A stretch of DNA of 37,393 bases from Aliarcobacter sp. (GCA_028703945.1 JAQVLW010000020.1:1-37393); one strand, 5' to 3'; positions 25,956 through 35,208 are shown, counted from the stretch's first letter. Notes: generated by a model not told the origin, from the letters alone. Made by a program: numbers and translations.

Positions 25956-26007
25956 TATAATTCTCAAAATTAAAAAGCCACTTTTAAAGTGGCTTTATTT
26001 TAGGAGA
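25956..26007 (+). promoter_or_regulatory. nnrS promoter with terminator-like leader hairpin
   Basis: TATAAT at 25956-25961 predicts transcription from about 25968. The leader then folds at once: AAAGCCAC (25974-25981) pairs perfectly with GTGGCTTT (25989-25996), followed by ATTTT and the AGGAGA ribosome binding site (26002-26007). The hairpin either stabilises the 5' end, attenuates, or ends transcripts coming from upstream. Confidence 0.5.
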
Positions 26008-26011
26008 AATT

Positions 26012-27205
26012 ATGTTTTTTTCATGGTATAAGAAGTTTTCTTCTCAACCTCATCAACCATTTTTTACAAGTGGTATCTTATTTTTAATTCTTTTTATGTC
26101 TTTATTTGTTTCTGTTTATTCAAATTTCCTTGTTTTAGATAATAGTGTTTTAACTTATCATGCATATACTATGGTTTTTGTTATTTTTATTCAGTTCTTT
26201 TTAGGATTTTTATTTGTTGTTTTCCCCCGATTTTTGATACAAGCAGAAATTCAAATACAAGAGTATATGAAACAATTTTTATTATATTTTTTCGCTTCTT
26301 TGGGAATCTTTTTAACTCTTATATTTTATTCAAAAGTTACTTTTATTTTTCAAATTTTGATGTTAATCGCTCAGATTATGAGTTTTAAATTACTTTATTC
26401 AATTCATAAAAAAAGTATTGTAAAAGTAAAAGAAGATACAAAATGGGTTTTAATATCTCTTTTTTCAGGACTTGTTTTTCACAGTTTATTTATAATCTCT
26501 TCTTTAAATTTTCCTTATGCTTATGAACTTTCAAGATTTGCAATAGATGGCGGATTTTATTTATTTCTTTTTATGGTAATTTTTGTAATTTCACAAAGAA
26601 TGATTCCTTTTTTTACTACTGCAAAAGTTCCTAATTATGTTGCAAATAAAAGTGTAAATTTACTTACTATAATTTTTTCATTATTAGCTTTTAAAGTAAT
26701 TTTATTATCTTTTGATAATGCAAAACTAAATTTATTAGCAGATATTCCTTTATTTATAATGATTACTAGAGAATTAATAAAATGGAAATTACCATTTTTC
26801 AAATCACCTGCTATTATGTGGGTTTTATTTTTAGGACTTTATTGGATTCCTGTAGCTTTTTTTGTGTCTATTATCGAAGGGTTAATGGCATTTTATGACC
26901 CTTCTATAATTTTTGAAAAAGCAGTAATTCACACTATGGCTCTTGGATATTTTTTAACTGTTCTTATTGGTTTTGGAACACGGGTAATCTTGGGACATTC
27001 AGGAACAACTCCCCATGCAAGTAATTTTGCAATATTTATTTTTATAGTTGTTCAGTTTATAGCATTGCTTAGAATTTTTTCTTCATTTAGTTTTAATTTT
27101 GGTTTAAATTATATATTTTTTATAAACCTTACAGCAATTTTATTGATTATAGGACTACTTGTATGGTCGAGTAAATATATAACTATTTTATTAAAAGGGA
27201 AATAA
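26012..27205 (+). CDS. NnrS-family haem/copper membrane protein
   Basis: This 397-residue protein has about twelve hydrophobic helices. NnrS landmarks are the P-F-F-T-S-G-I-L start, VVFPRFL in the second helix pair, QRMIPFFT, and the conserved H-T-M-A-L-G-Y-F...G-F-G-T-R-V-I-L-G-H-S-G segment near 308-332. NnrS contains haem and copper and protects cells against nitric oxide stress. Denitrification genes are not in the window, but the msrPQ repair genes follow, so a reactive-species defence role is plausible. AGGAGA precedes the ATG. Confidence 0.85.
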   Translation: MFFSWYKKFSSQPHQPFFTSGILFLILFMSLFVSVYSNFLVLDNSVLTYHAYTMVFVIFIQFFLGFLFVVFPRFLIQAEIQIQEYMKQFLLYFFASLGIFLTLIFYSKVTFIFQILMLIAQIMSFKLLYSIHKKSIVKVKEDTKWVLISLFSGLVFHSLFIISSLNFPYAYELSRFAIDGGFYLFLFMVIFVISQRMIPFFTTAKVPNYVANKSVNLLTIIFSLLAFKVILLSFDNAKLNLLADIPLFIMITRELIKWKLPFFKSPAIMWVLFLGLYWIPVAFFVSIIEGLMAFYDPSIIFEKAVIHTMALGYFLTVLIGFGTRVILGHSGTTPHASNFAIFIFIVVQFIALLRIFSSFSFNFGLNYIFFINLTAILLIIGLLVWSSKYITILLKGK

Positions 27206-27225
27206 ATAATTTTCTCTTACTAAAC

Positions 27226-27274
27226 ATATCCTTTATACAAAACTTCTATAATCATAAAGAAGTTTAAAGGATAT
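27226..27274 (+). promoter_or_regulatory. msrP promoter inside a nested inverted repeat
   Basis: Outer arms ATATCCTTT (27226-27234) and AAAGGATAT (27266-27274) enclose inner arms AAACTTCT (27240-27247) and AGAAGTTT (27258-27265), all perfect. The left side has a 5-base interruption and the right side none. The -10 candidate TATAAT (27247-27252) lies in the centre, and the ribosome binding site AAAGGA lies in the right outer arm. Read-through RNA from nnrS would fold and hide that site; RNA started at this promoter would not. Confidence 0.55.
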
Positions 27275-27276
27275 AA

Positions 27277-28236
27277 ATGAATATTATCAGAAAAAAATCT
27301 TGGCAAATTAATGAAAACCTAATAACTCCAAAAGAACTATTTGAAAAAAGAAGAACTTTTATAAAACTAGGTGTGGCTTCACTTGTAACAAGTGGTGCAA
27401 TAATGGAACTTCTTGCAAAAGAAAATCTTCCAAATATTAGCCTTGATTTTATAAAAGATGAAAATAAGAATAATCTAAAATTAAACACTTATGAACAAAT
27501 AACTTCACACAACAACTTCTATGAATTCACAACAAATCAAGCAAAAGTAAAAGATATGGCTTTTACTTTACAAACAGATAATTGGAAAATCAAAATAGAT
27601 GGATTAGTTGAAAATCCAATGGAAATTGATTTAGATGATTTAAAAAAAATGCTTACTTTGGAAGAGAGAATTTATAGGTTTAGATGTGTTGAGGGTTGGA
27701 GTATGGTTGTTCCTTGGAATGGTTTTACACTTAGCTCTTTGATAAAAAAAGTAAAACCTCTATCAAGTGCAAAATATTTAAGATTTGAAACTTTAGTTGA
27801 TACTTCTAGTTTTCCTGACCAAAAAAGAGGTGCTTTTGGAGCTGTTGAATATCCCTATCTTGAGGGATTACGAATTGATGAAGCCATGAATGATTTATCA
27901 TTTCTTGCAATTGGACTTTATGGGGATTTAATGCCAAAACAAAATGGTGCACCAATTAGACTTGTAGTTCCATGGAAATATGGATTTAAATCTATAAAAT
28001 CAATAGTTAAAATCTCATTTGTAGAAAATGAGCCACTAAATACTTGGCAAAAAGAAAATGCAAATGAATATGGATTTTACGCAAATGTAAATCCAAATGT
28101 TGACCATCCAAGATGGTCTCAGAAAAAAGAAAGAGTTTTGGGAAGCTTTTTAAAACAAAATACTTTAATGTTTAATGGTTATGAAAAAGAAGTATCAGGA
28201 CTTTATACAAAAATGGATTTAACAAAGTTTATATAA
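27277..28236 (+). CDS. msrP: MsrP, periplasmic methionine sulfoxide reductase, molybdopterin subunit
   Basis: This 319-residue precursor has a Tat signal, R25-R26-T-F-I-K with a hydrophobic stretch after it. The sulfite-oxidase-like fold shows the molybdenum ligand C137 in YRFRCVEGW. Later motifs S-x-x-K-Y-L-R-F-E-T, GLYGDLMPKQNGAP and VPWKYGFKS(I)KS are those of YedY/MsrP. MsrP repairs oxidised methionine in periplasmic proteins, taking electrons from MsrQ. The N-terminal extension before the twin Arg (24 residues) is normal for this family. The msrQ start overlaps its stop (TAATG). Confidence 0.95.
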   Translation: MNIIRKKSWQINENLITPKELFEKRRTFIKLGVASLVTSGAIMELLAKENLPNISLDFIKDENKNNLKLNTYEQITSHNNFYEFTTNQAKVKDMAFTLQTDNWKIKIDGLVENPMEIDLDDLKKMLTLEERIYRFRCVEGWSMVVPWNGFTLSSLIKKVKPLSSAKYLRFETLVDTSSFPDQKRGAFGAVEYPYLEGLRIDEAMNDLSFLAIGLYGDLMPKQNGAPIRLVVPWKYGFKSIKSIVKISFVENEPLNTWQKENANEYGFYANVNPNVDHPRWSQKKERVLGSFLKQNTLMFNGYEKEVSGLYTKMDLTKFI

Positions 28237-28790
28237 TGAAAAGATTTTTTATTTATTCAATTGCTTTTTTACCAATAGTTTATCTACTTATTAGATTGTT
28301 TATACTTGATAATGTAAATGACCCAATAAAATATATTTATACAATCACAGGAGCTAGTGCAACAATAATTTTATTTATTTCTATAATTATTTCCATGATA
28401 AAAAATAAAATAAATCTTATAAAATACAGAAAAGAAATTGGACTTTTTGGTTTTTTTTATGCTTTTTTACATTTAATAAATTTCATAATTTTAGATGCTT
28501 CATTTGATTTTGAATTTATTATAAAAGAAACATTAGATAAACCCTTTATTTATCTGGGAATGATTGCTTTTTTTATACTTTTATTTATGGCATTCAGCTC
28601 ATCAAAACAGTTGTTTAGAAAATATAATAATTATCACAAGTTCATTTATATTTCTTTAGTTTTAATTACAATTCATTGGATTATGGCTCAAAAATCTGTG
28701 AACATAAACCAATTTATTTATATAGGAATAATTTTAATAATTGGATATTACAAACTTTTACAACAAATTATTAAAAATAGTAAAATATAG
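28236..28790 (+). CDS. msrQ: MsrQ, haem-binding membrane subunit of the MsrPQ system
   Basis: This 184-residue protein has about five or six helices of the ferric reductase-like type. Candidate haem histidines are in F-L-H-L-I-N, K-Q-L-F-R-K-Y-N-N-Y-H-K-F and T-I-H-W-I-M, at the places expected for YedZ/MsrQ. It passes electrons from the quinone pool or a reductase to MsrP. Its ATG shares a base with the msrP stop. It is slightly shorter than E. coli MsrQ (211). Confidence 0.93.
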   Translation: MKRFFIYSIAFLPIVYLLIRLFILDNVNDPIKYIYTITGASATIILFISIIISMIKNKINLIKYRKEIGLFGFFYAFLHLINFIILDASFDFEFIIKETLDKPFIYLGMIAFFILLFMAFSSSKQLFRKYNNYHKFIYISLVLITIHWIMAQKSVNINQFIYIGIILIIGYYKLLQQIIKNSKI

Positions 28791-28838
28791 TTTACTATTT
28801 GTTAATCTTCGATTATATTTTAGTTAATTATGAGATGG

Positions 28839-28970
28839 TAAAATGTTTTTATAGGTAAGTTGACGCAGCGACTTATTTATATTACGCTTTAAGATAAATT
28901 TTTTAGACAAAATATTTTTTATGTTTCCTTGTGTAAAAGAGGAGGTGTCAAAAGGCATCCCTTTTTTATT
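28839..28970 (+). ncRNA. Candidate small RNA with own promoter and terminator
   Basis: In the largest gap (28791-29043) an extended -10, TGG-TAAAAT (28836-28844), predicts a start near 28851. The first hairpin follows immediately: TAAGTTG (28856-28862) with CGACTTA (28869-28875), loop ACGCAG. After an AT-rich linker comes the terminator at 28935-28967. The predicted RNA is about 115-120 bases. It matches no riboswitch, SRP RNA, tmRNA or 6S RNA that I recognise. It could also simply be the 3' part of the msrPQ transcript. Confidence 0.4.
28935..28970 (+). terminator. Strong terminator after msrPQ / candidate small RNA
   Basis: The arm 28935-28949 pairs with 28954-28967 over 14 pairs (a few G-T, one bulged A at 28943) with loop AAAA, ending in a T6 run. 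Confidence 0.75.
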
Positions 28971-28990
28971 TCAATCTCTCTTAATTCTAT

Positions 28991-29010
28991 TATGATACCA
29001 TTTCGAAATG
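28991..29010 (+). promoter_or_regulatory. Promoter and palindrome before the helicase gene
   Basis: TATGAT (28991-28996) is a -10 candidate. The perfect 12-bp palindrome CATTTCGAAATG (28999-29010) covers the expected transcription start. No clear ribosome binding site precedes the ATG at 29044. Confidence 0.35.
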
Positions 29011-29043
29011 ATAAAACTTTTCACAAATACAACAAACTAATCC

Positions 29044-31092
29044 ATGCCTTTATCAAACCTAAATCAAGAACAACTTAGTGCTGCAACATGTAGTGCTGGA
29101 TATAATCTTATAATTGCAAGTGCTGGAACTGGTAAAACTTCTACAATAGTTGGAAGAATTGCAACACTCATAAATAGTGGTGTTAAACCAAATGAAATTT
29201 TACTATTAACTTTTACAAATAAAGCTGCTGCTGAAATGGTATCAAGAGTTGCTAAGTTTTTTGGAAAAGATATAGCTAAACAAATCATGGCTGGAACTTT
29301 TCACTCTGTTTCTTACAAACTTTTAAAAGAATTAAATGTAAATATTACTTTAAAACAACCAAATGAACTAAAAACATTATTTAAATCTATCTATGAAAAA
29401 AGAGTCTTTTTTGAAAGAGATGATGATGCAAATCCTTATGATGGTGGATATCTGTATGATTTATACTCTTTATATTTAAATTCAAATGATGGGGAAGAGT
29501 TTGGAGATTGGATAAAATCAAAAAGCCCAAGTCATGAGATTTACATTATGATTTATGAAGATGTTGTTGATGAATTTAATGAACTAAAAATAAAATATGG
29601 ATATGCAAATTTTGATGATTTACTAACAATTATGTTAGATACTTTAAAAGATAAAGATTTTAGTTTTAAAGAAATTTTAGTAGACGAATATCAAGATACA
29701 AACCCCCTTCAAGGAAGGCTTCTTGATGCTTTTAGACCAAAATCTTTATTTTGTGTTGGTGATTATGACCAAAGTATTTATGCTTTTAATGGCTCTGATA
29801 TTGGGATTATTTCTACTTTTGCTACAAGATATGAAAATGCAACAGTTTTTACTTTACGAAAAAATTATCGCTCAACAAAACCAATTTTAGATTTAGCTAC
29901 AAAAGTTATTGAATACAATGAAAGAGTTTATGAAAAAAAACTTGAAGTTGTACGAACTGAAAATGAACATAAACCAAAATTATTAGCTTTTAATGAGCTT
30001 TTTTCCCAATATGAATATATCTCAGAATTAATATCAAAAAGTCAAACTCCACATAATGATATAGCGATTATTTATAGAAACAACTCAAGTGCTGATGGAA
30101 TAGAAGCCAATCTAAGAGAGTTTTCAATTCCTGCAAAACGAAAAGGCGGAATGAGTTTTTTTGATTCAGTTGAAATAAAATTTATTTTAGATGTTTTAGT
30201 AATGCAAATCACACACAACGATATGATGGCATTTATTCATGTGGTTGAACATGGAAAAGGTATTGGAAAAGCAATTGCAAAAGATGTTTTTGATGCACTT
30301 ATAAAACTAGGTGATGGAGATTTATTAAAAGGTCTTTTTTCACCAAGAGGAGATATAAATAATCCTTATGAAAATGGGAAAGTCAAAAATAGACAACTTG
30401 GACTTTTTGATGATTTTATTGAATTAGGTTCTATTTCAAAATTTAAAGATTGTAATTTTGAAGAGGCTTTTTTAGGAAATCCAATTTTAAAACATCCAAA
30501 ATTAAATGTAGATGGTGGAAAATATTTATATGATATTTATTTACTAATGAAACATTTAAGAAGAACAAAAATTCCAGAGACTTTAGTGGCAAATATCTCT
30601 TCTTCGATGGCTTATTCTAAATTAAAAGATTTTTTATCAACAAAAAGAGCAACACAAAAAGATGGAACAATAAATCCGAGTCAAAAAACAAAATCACTTG
30701 CTAAAATTAATAGAAAAGTAATGCTTTTGAAAAATTTATCAAGAAATTTTCAAGATTTATCAAAATTTATAAACTCAATGATTTTAGGTGGAAGTGAGAT
30801 GAGTGAAGGAGATGGAGTAAATCTTCTTTCAATTCATGCAAGTAAAGGTTTAGAATTTAAAGAAGTTTATGTAATTGATTTAATGGATGGAAGATTTCCA
30901 AATAGAAAACTGATGAGTAAGGGTGGAAGCATAGAAGAAGAAAGACGATTATTCTATGTTGCAGTTACAAGAGCAAAAGATATTTTATATCTATCATTCG
31001 CAAAATATGACAAAATAAAAAAAATGACTTTTGTGGCAAGTCCATTTTTAAAAGAGGCTGGAATGATTATAAAAGATGCTGATGAATCTTAA
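29044..31092 (+). CDS. UvrD/Rep/PcrA-family ATP-dependent DNA helicase
   Basis: This 682-residue superfamily 1A 3'-5' helicase shows all motifs in order: LNQEQ (Q motif), Walker A ASAGTGKT (25-32), LTFTNKAAAEM (Ia), DEYQDTN (II), GDYDQSIYAFNGS (III), LRKNYRS (IV), LLSIHASKGLEFKEV (V) and RLFYVAVTRAKD (VI). The length is typical. It acts in repair or replication restart; I cannot tell UvrD from Rep by sequence alone. The N-terminus matches family members, so the start is secure despite the lack of a Shine-Dalgarno sequence. Confidence 0.95.
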   Translation: MPLSNLNQEQLSAATCSAGYNLIIASAGTGKTSTIVGRIATLINSGVKPNEILLLTFTNKAAAEMVSRVAKFFGKDIAKQIMAGTFHSVSYKLLKELNVNITLKQPNELKTLFKSIYEKRVFFERDDDANPYDGGYLYDLYSLYLNSNDGEEFGDWIKSKSPSHEIYIMIYEDVVDEFNELKIKYGYANFDDLLTIMLDTLKDKDFSFKEILVDEYQDTNPLQGRLLDAFRPKSLFCVGDYDQSIYAFNGSDIGIISTFATRYENATVFTLRKNYRSTKPILDLATKVIEYNERVYEKKLEVVRTENEHKPKLLAFNELFSQYEYISELISKSQTPHNDIAIIYRNNSSADGIEANLREFSIPAKRKGGMSFFDSVEIKFILDVLVMQITHNDMMAFIHVVEHGKGIGKAIAKDVFDALIKLGDGDLLKGLFSPRGDINNPYENGKVKNRQLGLFDDFIELGSISKFKDCNFEEAFLGNPILKHPKLNVDGGKYLYDIYLLMKHLRRTKIPETLVANISSSMAYSKLKDFLSTKRATQKDGTINPSQKTKSLAKINRKVMLLKNLSRNFQDLSKFINSMILGGSEMSEGDGVNLLSIHASKGLEFKEVYVIDLMDGRFPNRKLMSKGGSIEEERRLFYVAVTRAKDILYLSFAKYDKIKKMTFVASPFLKEAGMIIKDADES

Positions 31093-31157
31093 GTTTAAGA
31101 CAAATATAATAAAATATATAAAATATGAATAATAGTTATATGTTAGGAGTAAGATAA

Positions 31158-32315
31158 GTGGAAAAAATTTTTTTAATGATTTCAGTGTGTACAATTATTA
31201 TGATGGCACCAATTGTCTCAAAAATAGTAAAAGCACCTGTTGTTGTTGTTGAGATAGTTTTAGGGCTAATTGCTGGTTATTTAGGATTGATATATGCAGA
31301 TGAAACTTTAAAATTAATTGCTAAATTTGGATTCGTTTATTTGATGTTTCTAGCAGGACTTGAAATAAATTTTAAACTTGTAAAAATTATAAAAGCAACT
31401 TTGGCTGTAAATGTAATCTTATATTTTATATTATTGTATTCAATATCTGGGTTTGTTTGTTGGTTCTTTGCTTTAGGTCTACCCTATTTTGTTGCTTTAC
31501 CTATTTTTTCTCTAGGTATGATTATGATGCTTATAAAAGAATATGGGAAAGAAGAACCTTGGCTAAATCTTGCTTTATCTATTGGTGTTGTTGGAGAAAT
31601 TATAAGTATTTTAGCTCTAACTTTATTTAGTGGTTGGACTGAACATGGATTAAGTATTAGCTTTTTTATTGCTATCTTAACTGTTATTAGTGTTGTTGCA
31701 ATTACAATTTTAGGCTTAAGGGTTTTTTATATCGCCTTTTGGTGGTTTCCTGAATTAAAAAAATTCCTTATTCCTGATTCTCAAAATGATAGATATGATC
31801 AAGATATAAGATTTTCTATTTCCCTTTTATTAATTTTAGTTTCTATTATGTTATTGTTAAAAATAGATGTTGTTTTGGGTGCATTTACTGCTGGACTATT
31901 CTTTAAAATGTTTTTTAATCAAAAACACGAGCTTCTTGATAAAATTGAATCTTTTGGTTTTGGTTTTTTTGCACCAATATTCTTTATTTATACAGGTTCA
32001 ACCGTAAAGCTAGATATGATAGATTTGGATATTTTACAACATGCAGGTTTTATAATAGTAGCCATTATTTCTATTAGATTAATAAGTTCTTATTTGGTAT
32101 TTTTTAAGTATTTAAAATTTAAACAAACGGCACTTTTTGCACTCAGCGATTCTATGCCACTTACTTTTATGGTAGCAATTGCAATGTTATCTTTTAATTA
32201 TGGTTTAATAACTCAGTCTGAATATTTCTCATTTATTATTGCTAGTATGGTTGATGGATTATTTTTAATGATATTAATTAGAAAACTTTACAAGTGGTTT
32301 AAATTAGAAAAATAA
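31158..32315 (+). CDS. Cation:proton antiporter, CPA2 (Kef/NapA-like) family
   Basis: This 385-residue membrane protein has about 11-13 helices and no C-terminal RCK/TrkA-N domain. It opens with the P-x-V-V-V-E-I-V-L-G-L-I-A-G family segment, followed by FLAGLEINF in the fourth helix region. VVLGAFTAGLFFKM and A-P-I-F-F-I-Y-T-G fit the core. It probably exchanges Na+ or K+ for H+ at the inner membrane. The start is GTG, preceded by TTAGGAG at 31143-31149. Confidence 0.87.
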   Translation: MEKIFLMISVCTIIMMAPIVSKIVKAPVVVVEIVLGLIAGYLGLIYADETLKLIAKFGFVYLMFLAGLEINFKLVKIIKATLAVNVILYFILLYSISGFVCWFFALGLPYFVALPIFSLGMIMMLIKEYGKEEPWLNLALSIGVVGEIISILALTLFSGWTEHGLSISFFIAILTVISVVAITILGLRVFYIAFWWFPELKKFLIPDSQNDRYDQDIRFSISLLLILVSIMLLLKIDVVLGAFTAGLFFKMFFNQKHELLDKIESFGFGFFAPIFFIYTGSTVKLDMIDLDILQHAGFIIVAIISIRLISSYLVFFKYLKFKQTALFALSDSMPLTFMVAIAMLSFNYGLITQSEYFSFIIASMVDGLFLMILIRKLYKWFKLEK

Positions 32316-32375
32316 AAATTTTATTTTAATATATTTTTAAAATAGTTCAAAATAGCATCATAAGAAAAAAGTAGA

Positions 32376-32407
32376 TATAATCGCGAATATTTAAGAAAAA
32401 GATAGGA
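32376..32407 (+). promoter_or_regulatory. valS promoter and ribosome binding site
   Basis: TATAAT lies at 32376-32381 and ATAGGA before the ATG. No T-box or other leader structure is evident in the 98-bp gap. Confidence 0.5.
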
Positions 32408-32413
32408 TTTTTA

Positions 32414-35077
32414 ATGAGTGAAAAATACGAACCATCACAAGTAGAAGATAAATTTTATAAGATTTGGGAAGAAAGAGGTTATTTTGAAATAGATGGAAAT
32501 AAGTCTATTCAAGAATCGGATGCAAATGGAAAACAAAAAACATTTTCAATCATGATGCCACCACCAAATATTACAGGAAGCTTACATATTGGTCATGCCT
32601 TAACATTTACATTACAAGATATTATTACTAGATATAAAAGAATGAATGGGTTTAAAACTCTTTGGCAACCAGGAACAGACCACGCAGGAATTGCAACACA
32701 AAATGTTGTTGAAAAACAATTATTAGCAGAGGGTACAACTAAAGAAGAAATCGGAAGAGAAAAGTTTCTTGAGAGAGCTTGGCTTCAAAAAGAAACATCT
32801 GGTGGAAATATAGTTCATCAAATGAGAAAATTAGGTGTTACTCCTGCTTGGAAAAGAGAAAGATTTACGATGGATGAGGGATTAAAAGAGGCAGTTAAAG
32901 AAGCTTTTATCTCTTTATACAACGAAGGTCACATCACTCAAAATAACTACATGGTAAACTGGTGTACACACGATGGTGCCTTATCAGACATCGAAGTTGA
33001 ACACGAAGAAGTAAATGGTAAGTTTTACCACATGATTTATAAATTTGCAGATGGTAGTGGTGAACTTCAAGTGGCAACTACTAGACCTGAAACATATTTT
33101 GGGGATACTGCAATCATGGTTCATCCTGATGATAGCAGATACACATCAATCATTGGAAAAGAAGTTCTTTTACCACTAACGGACAGAAAAATCAAAGTTA
33201 TTACAGATTCTCATGTTGATATGGAATTTGGAACAGGTGTTGTAAAAGTAACCCCTGCCCATGACCAAAATGACTACGAAGTTGGAAAAAGACACGATTT
33301 AGAATTCATCAAAGTATTTGATGAAAAAGGTATTTTAAACGAATACTGTGGAGAATTTGCTGGACTTGAAAGATTAGAAGCAAGACCTATTATCGTAAAA
33401 GCTTTAGAAAATGCTGGATATATTGTAAAAATCGAAGAGCATATCCATCAAGTAGGGCATTGTTATAGATGTAAAAATATTGTTGAACCATTTATCTCTC
33501 AACAATGGTTTTTAAGTTCTGAAATGGCTCAAGAATCAATCAGAAAAACAAAAGAGACTACAAAAGAAAGAGCTGTTTCAGGTGAGCATAATGGAACACT
33601 TTTCCACCCTGCACATTGGATAAATTCATATACAGCTTGGATGGATGAGTTAAGACCTTGGTGTATTTCAAGACAACTTTGGTGGGGACATAGAATTCCT
33701 GTATTTACTTGTGAGACTTGCGACCATCAATGGGCTGATAAAGCTGATGAGCCAGAAAAGTGTCCAAAATGTGGAGGAAATCACTATACTCAAGACCCAG
33801 ATGTTTTAGATACTTGGTTCTCTTCAGCACTTTGGGCTATGTCACCATTAGGTTGGGGAAATAATGGAAAATTAAAAGAACTTTATAATGACACAGATGA
33901 GGCAGATTTTTATCCAAATTCACTGTTAATCACTGGTTTTGATATTATGTTCTTCTGGGTAGCTAGAATGATGATGATGGGTGAACACTTCAAAAAACAA
34001 TTACCATTTGAAGATATTTATATGCACGCATTAGTTAGAGATGAGTTTGGTGCAAAAATGTCAAAATCAAAAGGAAATGTTATTGATCCACTTGATATGG
34101 TAAATGAACATTCTGCTGATATTATTAGATTTACTTTAGCATATCTTTGTGTTCAAGGAAGAGATATTAAACTGGGAGCTAAAAACCTAGAGCAATTTAG
34201 AAACTTTACAAATAAACTTTATAATGCAAGTAATTTTTTACAGTTAAATGTGGAAACTTTCCCTGATTTAAAAGATATTACGATTAAAACACCACTTGGG
34301 CTTTATATGCAAAGTAAATTAAGTGATGCAGTTGATGAGTTAAGAAATTCACTTGAAACTTATAAATTTAATGAATCAGCGTCTATTTTATACAAATTCG
34401 TATGGAATGAATTTTGTGACTGGGGAATTGAGTATGCAAAAGCTTCAAAAGATTCTGTTGTAGAACTTGGGGCAATTTTCAAAGAAACTTTAAAAATGGT
34501 TTCTCCATTTATGCCATTTATTTCTGATTATTTATATCACAAATTAAGTGGAACAACACTTGAAGATGGTGATTCATTGATGATTATGAATTTTCCAAAA
34601 GAAATTGCAAAAAATCAAGAAATCGAAGATATGTTTGCAATCATCGAAGAAGCAATTACGGCTATTAGAAGAGCAAAAGTTATCATAGATATGGGTAACT
34701 CAAAAATCGCAAAAGCGTATTTAAAAATCAATGTAAATATTGATAATGAAATAGCAAAACCATTTATCGAAAAACTTGCAAAAGTAGAAAATATCGAGTT
34801 TGTAACAGCAAAAGTAGAAAACTCAATCACAGATGTAAGTGATAACTTAGAAGTTTATATCCCAACTGGTGAAATAGATATGACACCAATTATAAACAAA
34901 CTTTCAAAACAACAAGAGAAATTAGAAAAAGAGATAACAAAACTATCTGGAATGCTAAATAATGAAAGATTCGTAGCAAATGCACCAGCAAATGTTTTAG
35001 AAGAAAATAGAGCAGGATTAGCATCGGCTGAAGATAAACTGACTAAGGTTGTGGCTGAGTTGAAGTCTTTGAGTTAA
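32414..35077 (+). CDS. valS: Valyl-tRNA synthetase
   Basis: This 887-residue class I synthetase charges tRNA-Val. The HIGH motif is HIGH at 58-61 (in PPPNITGSLHIGHAL) and KMSKS lies at about 548-552. The editing domain (about 200-340) has TTRPET and the G-T-G-V-V-K-V-T-P-A-H-D motif. A zinc-knuckle-like C-x2-C...C-x2-C pair (CETCDHQW...CPKCGG) lies at about 435-455. A C-terminal coiled coil (about 820-887) closes the protein, as in other ValRS. Confidence 0.98.
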   Translation: MSEKYEPSQVEDKFYKIWEERGYFEIDGNKSIQESDANGKQKTFSIMMPPPNITGSLHIGHALTFTLQDIITRYKRMNGFKTLWQPGTDHAGIATQNVVEKQLLAEGTTKEEIGREKFLERAWLQKETSGGNIVHQMRKLGVTPAWKRERFTMDEGLKEAVKEAFISLYNEGHITQNNYMVNWCTHDGALSDIEVEHEEVNGKFYHMIYKFADGSGELQVATTRPETYFGDTAIMVHPDDSRYTSIIGKEVLLPLTDRKIKVITDSHVDMEFGTGVVKVTPAHDQNDYEVGKRHDLEFIKVFDEKGILNEYCGEFAGLERLEARPIIVKALENAGYIVKIEEHIHQVGHCYRCKNIVEPFISQQWFLSSEMAQESIRKTKETTKERAVSGEHNGTLFHPAHWINSYTAWMDELRPWCISRQLWWGHRIPVFTCETCDHQWADKADEPEKCPKCGGNHYTQDPDVLDTWFSSALWAMSPLGWGNNGKLKELYNDTDEADFYPNSLLITGFDIMFFWVARMMMMGEHFKKQLPFEDIYMHALVRDEFGAKMSKSKGNVIDPLDMVNEHSADIIRFTLAYLCVQGRDIKLGAKNLEQFRNFTNKLYNASNFLQLNVETFPDLKDITIKTPLGLYMQSKLSDAVDELRNSLETYKFNESASILYKFVWNEFCDWGIEYAKASKDSVVELGAIFKETLKMVSPFMPFISDYLYHKLSGTTLEDGDSLMIMNFPKEIAKNQEIEDMFAIIEEAITAIRRAKVIIDMGNSKIAKAYLKINVNIDNEIAKPFIEKLAKVENIEFVTAKVENSITDVSDNLEVYIPTGEIDMTPIINKLSKQQEKLEKEITKLSGMLNNERFVANAPANVLEENRAGLASAEDKLTKVVAELKSLS

Positions 35078-35101
35078 GAAGAGATTTTTAGTTAGATTTT
35101 G

Positions 35102-35133
35102 AAAGCCCCGTCAGTTTTGATGGGGCTTTTTTT
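35102..35133 (+). terminator. valS terminator
   Basis: AAAGCCCCGTC (35102-35112) pairs with GATGGGGCTTT (35119-35129), one G-T, with loop AGTTTT, ending in T7. It is the most GC-rich stem in the window. Confidence 0.92.
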
Positions 35134-35208
35134 ATATTTAAACCATATTATTTCCACTTCTCCCTCTTTACTTTTCATTGTAATTTCACAAAAAATAAAA
35201 CTAAACAA

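Noticed and set aside
28851..28970. Riboswitch, tmRNA, SRP RNA or 6S RNA in the msrQ-helicase gap
   Set aside because: I could not match any conserved core of these families, and the length does not fit tmRNA or 6S RNA.
28921..28995. 24-codon ORF (ATG at 28921) across the candidate small RNA terminator
   Set aside because: It has no ribosome binding site and runs through the terminator stem and T tract; chance is the simpler explanation.
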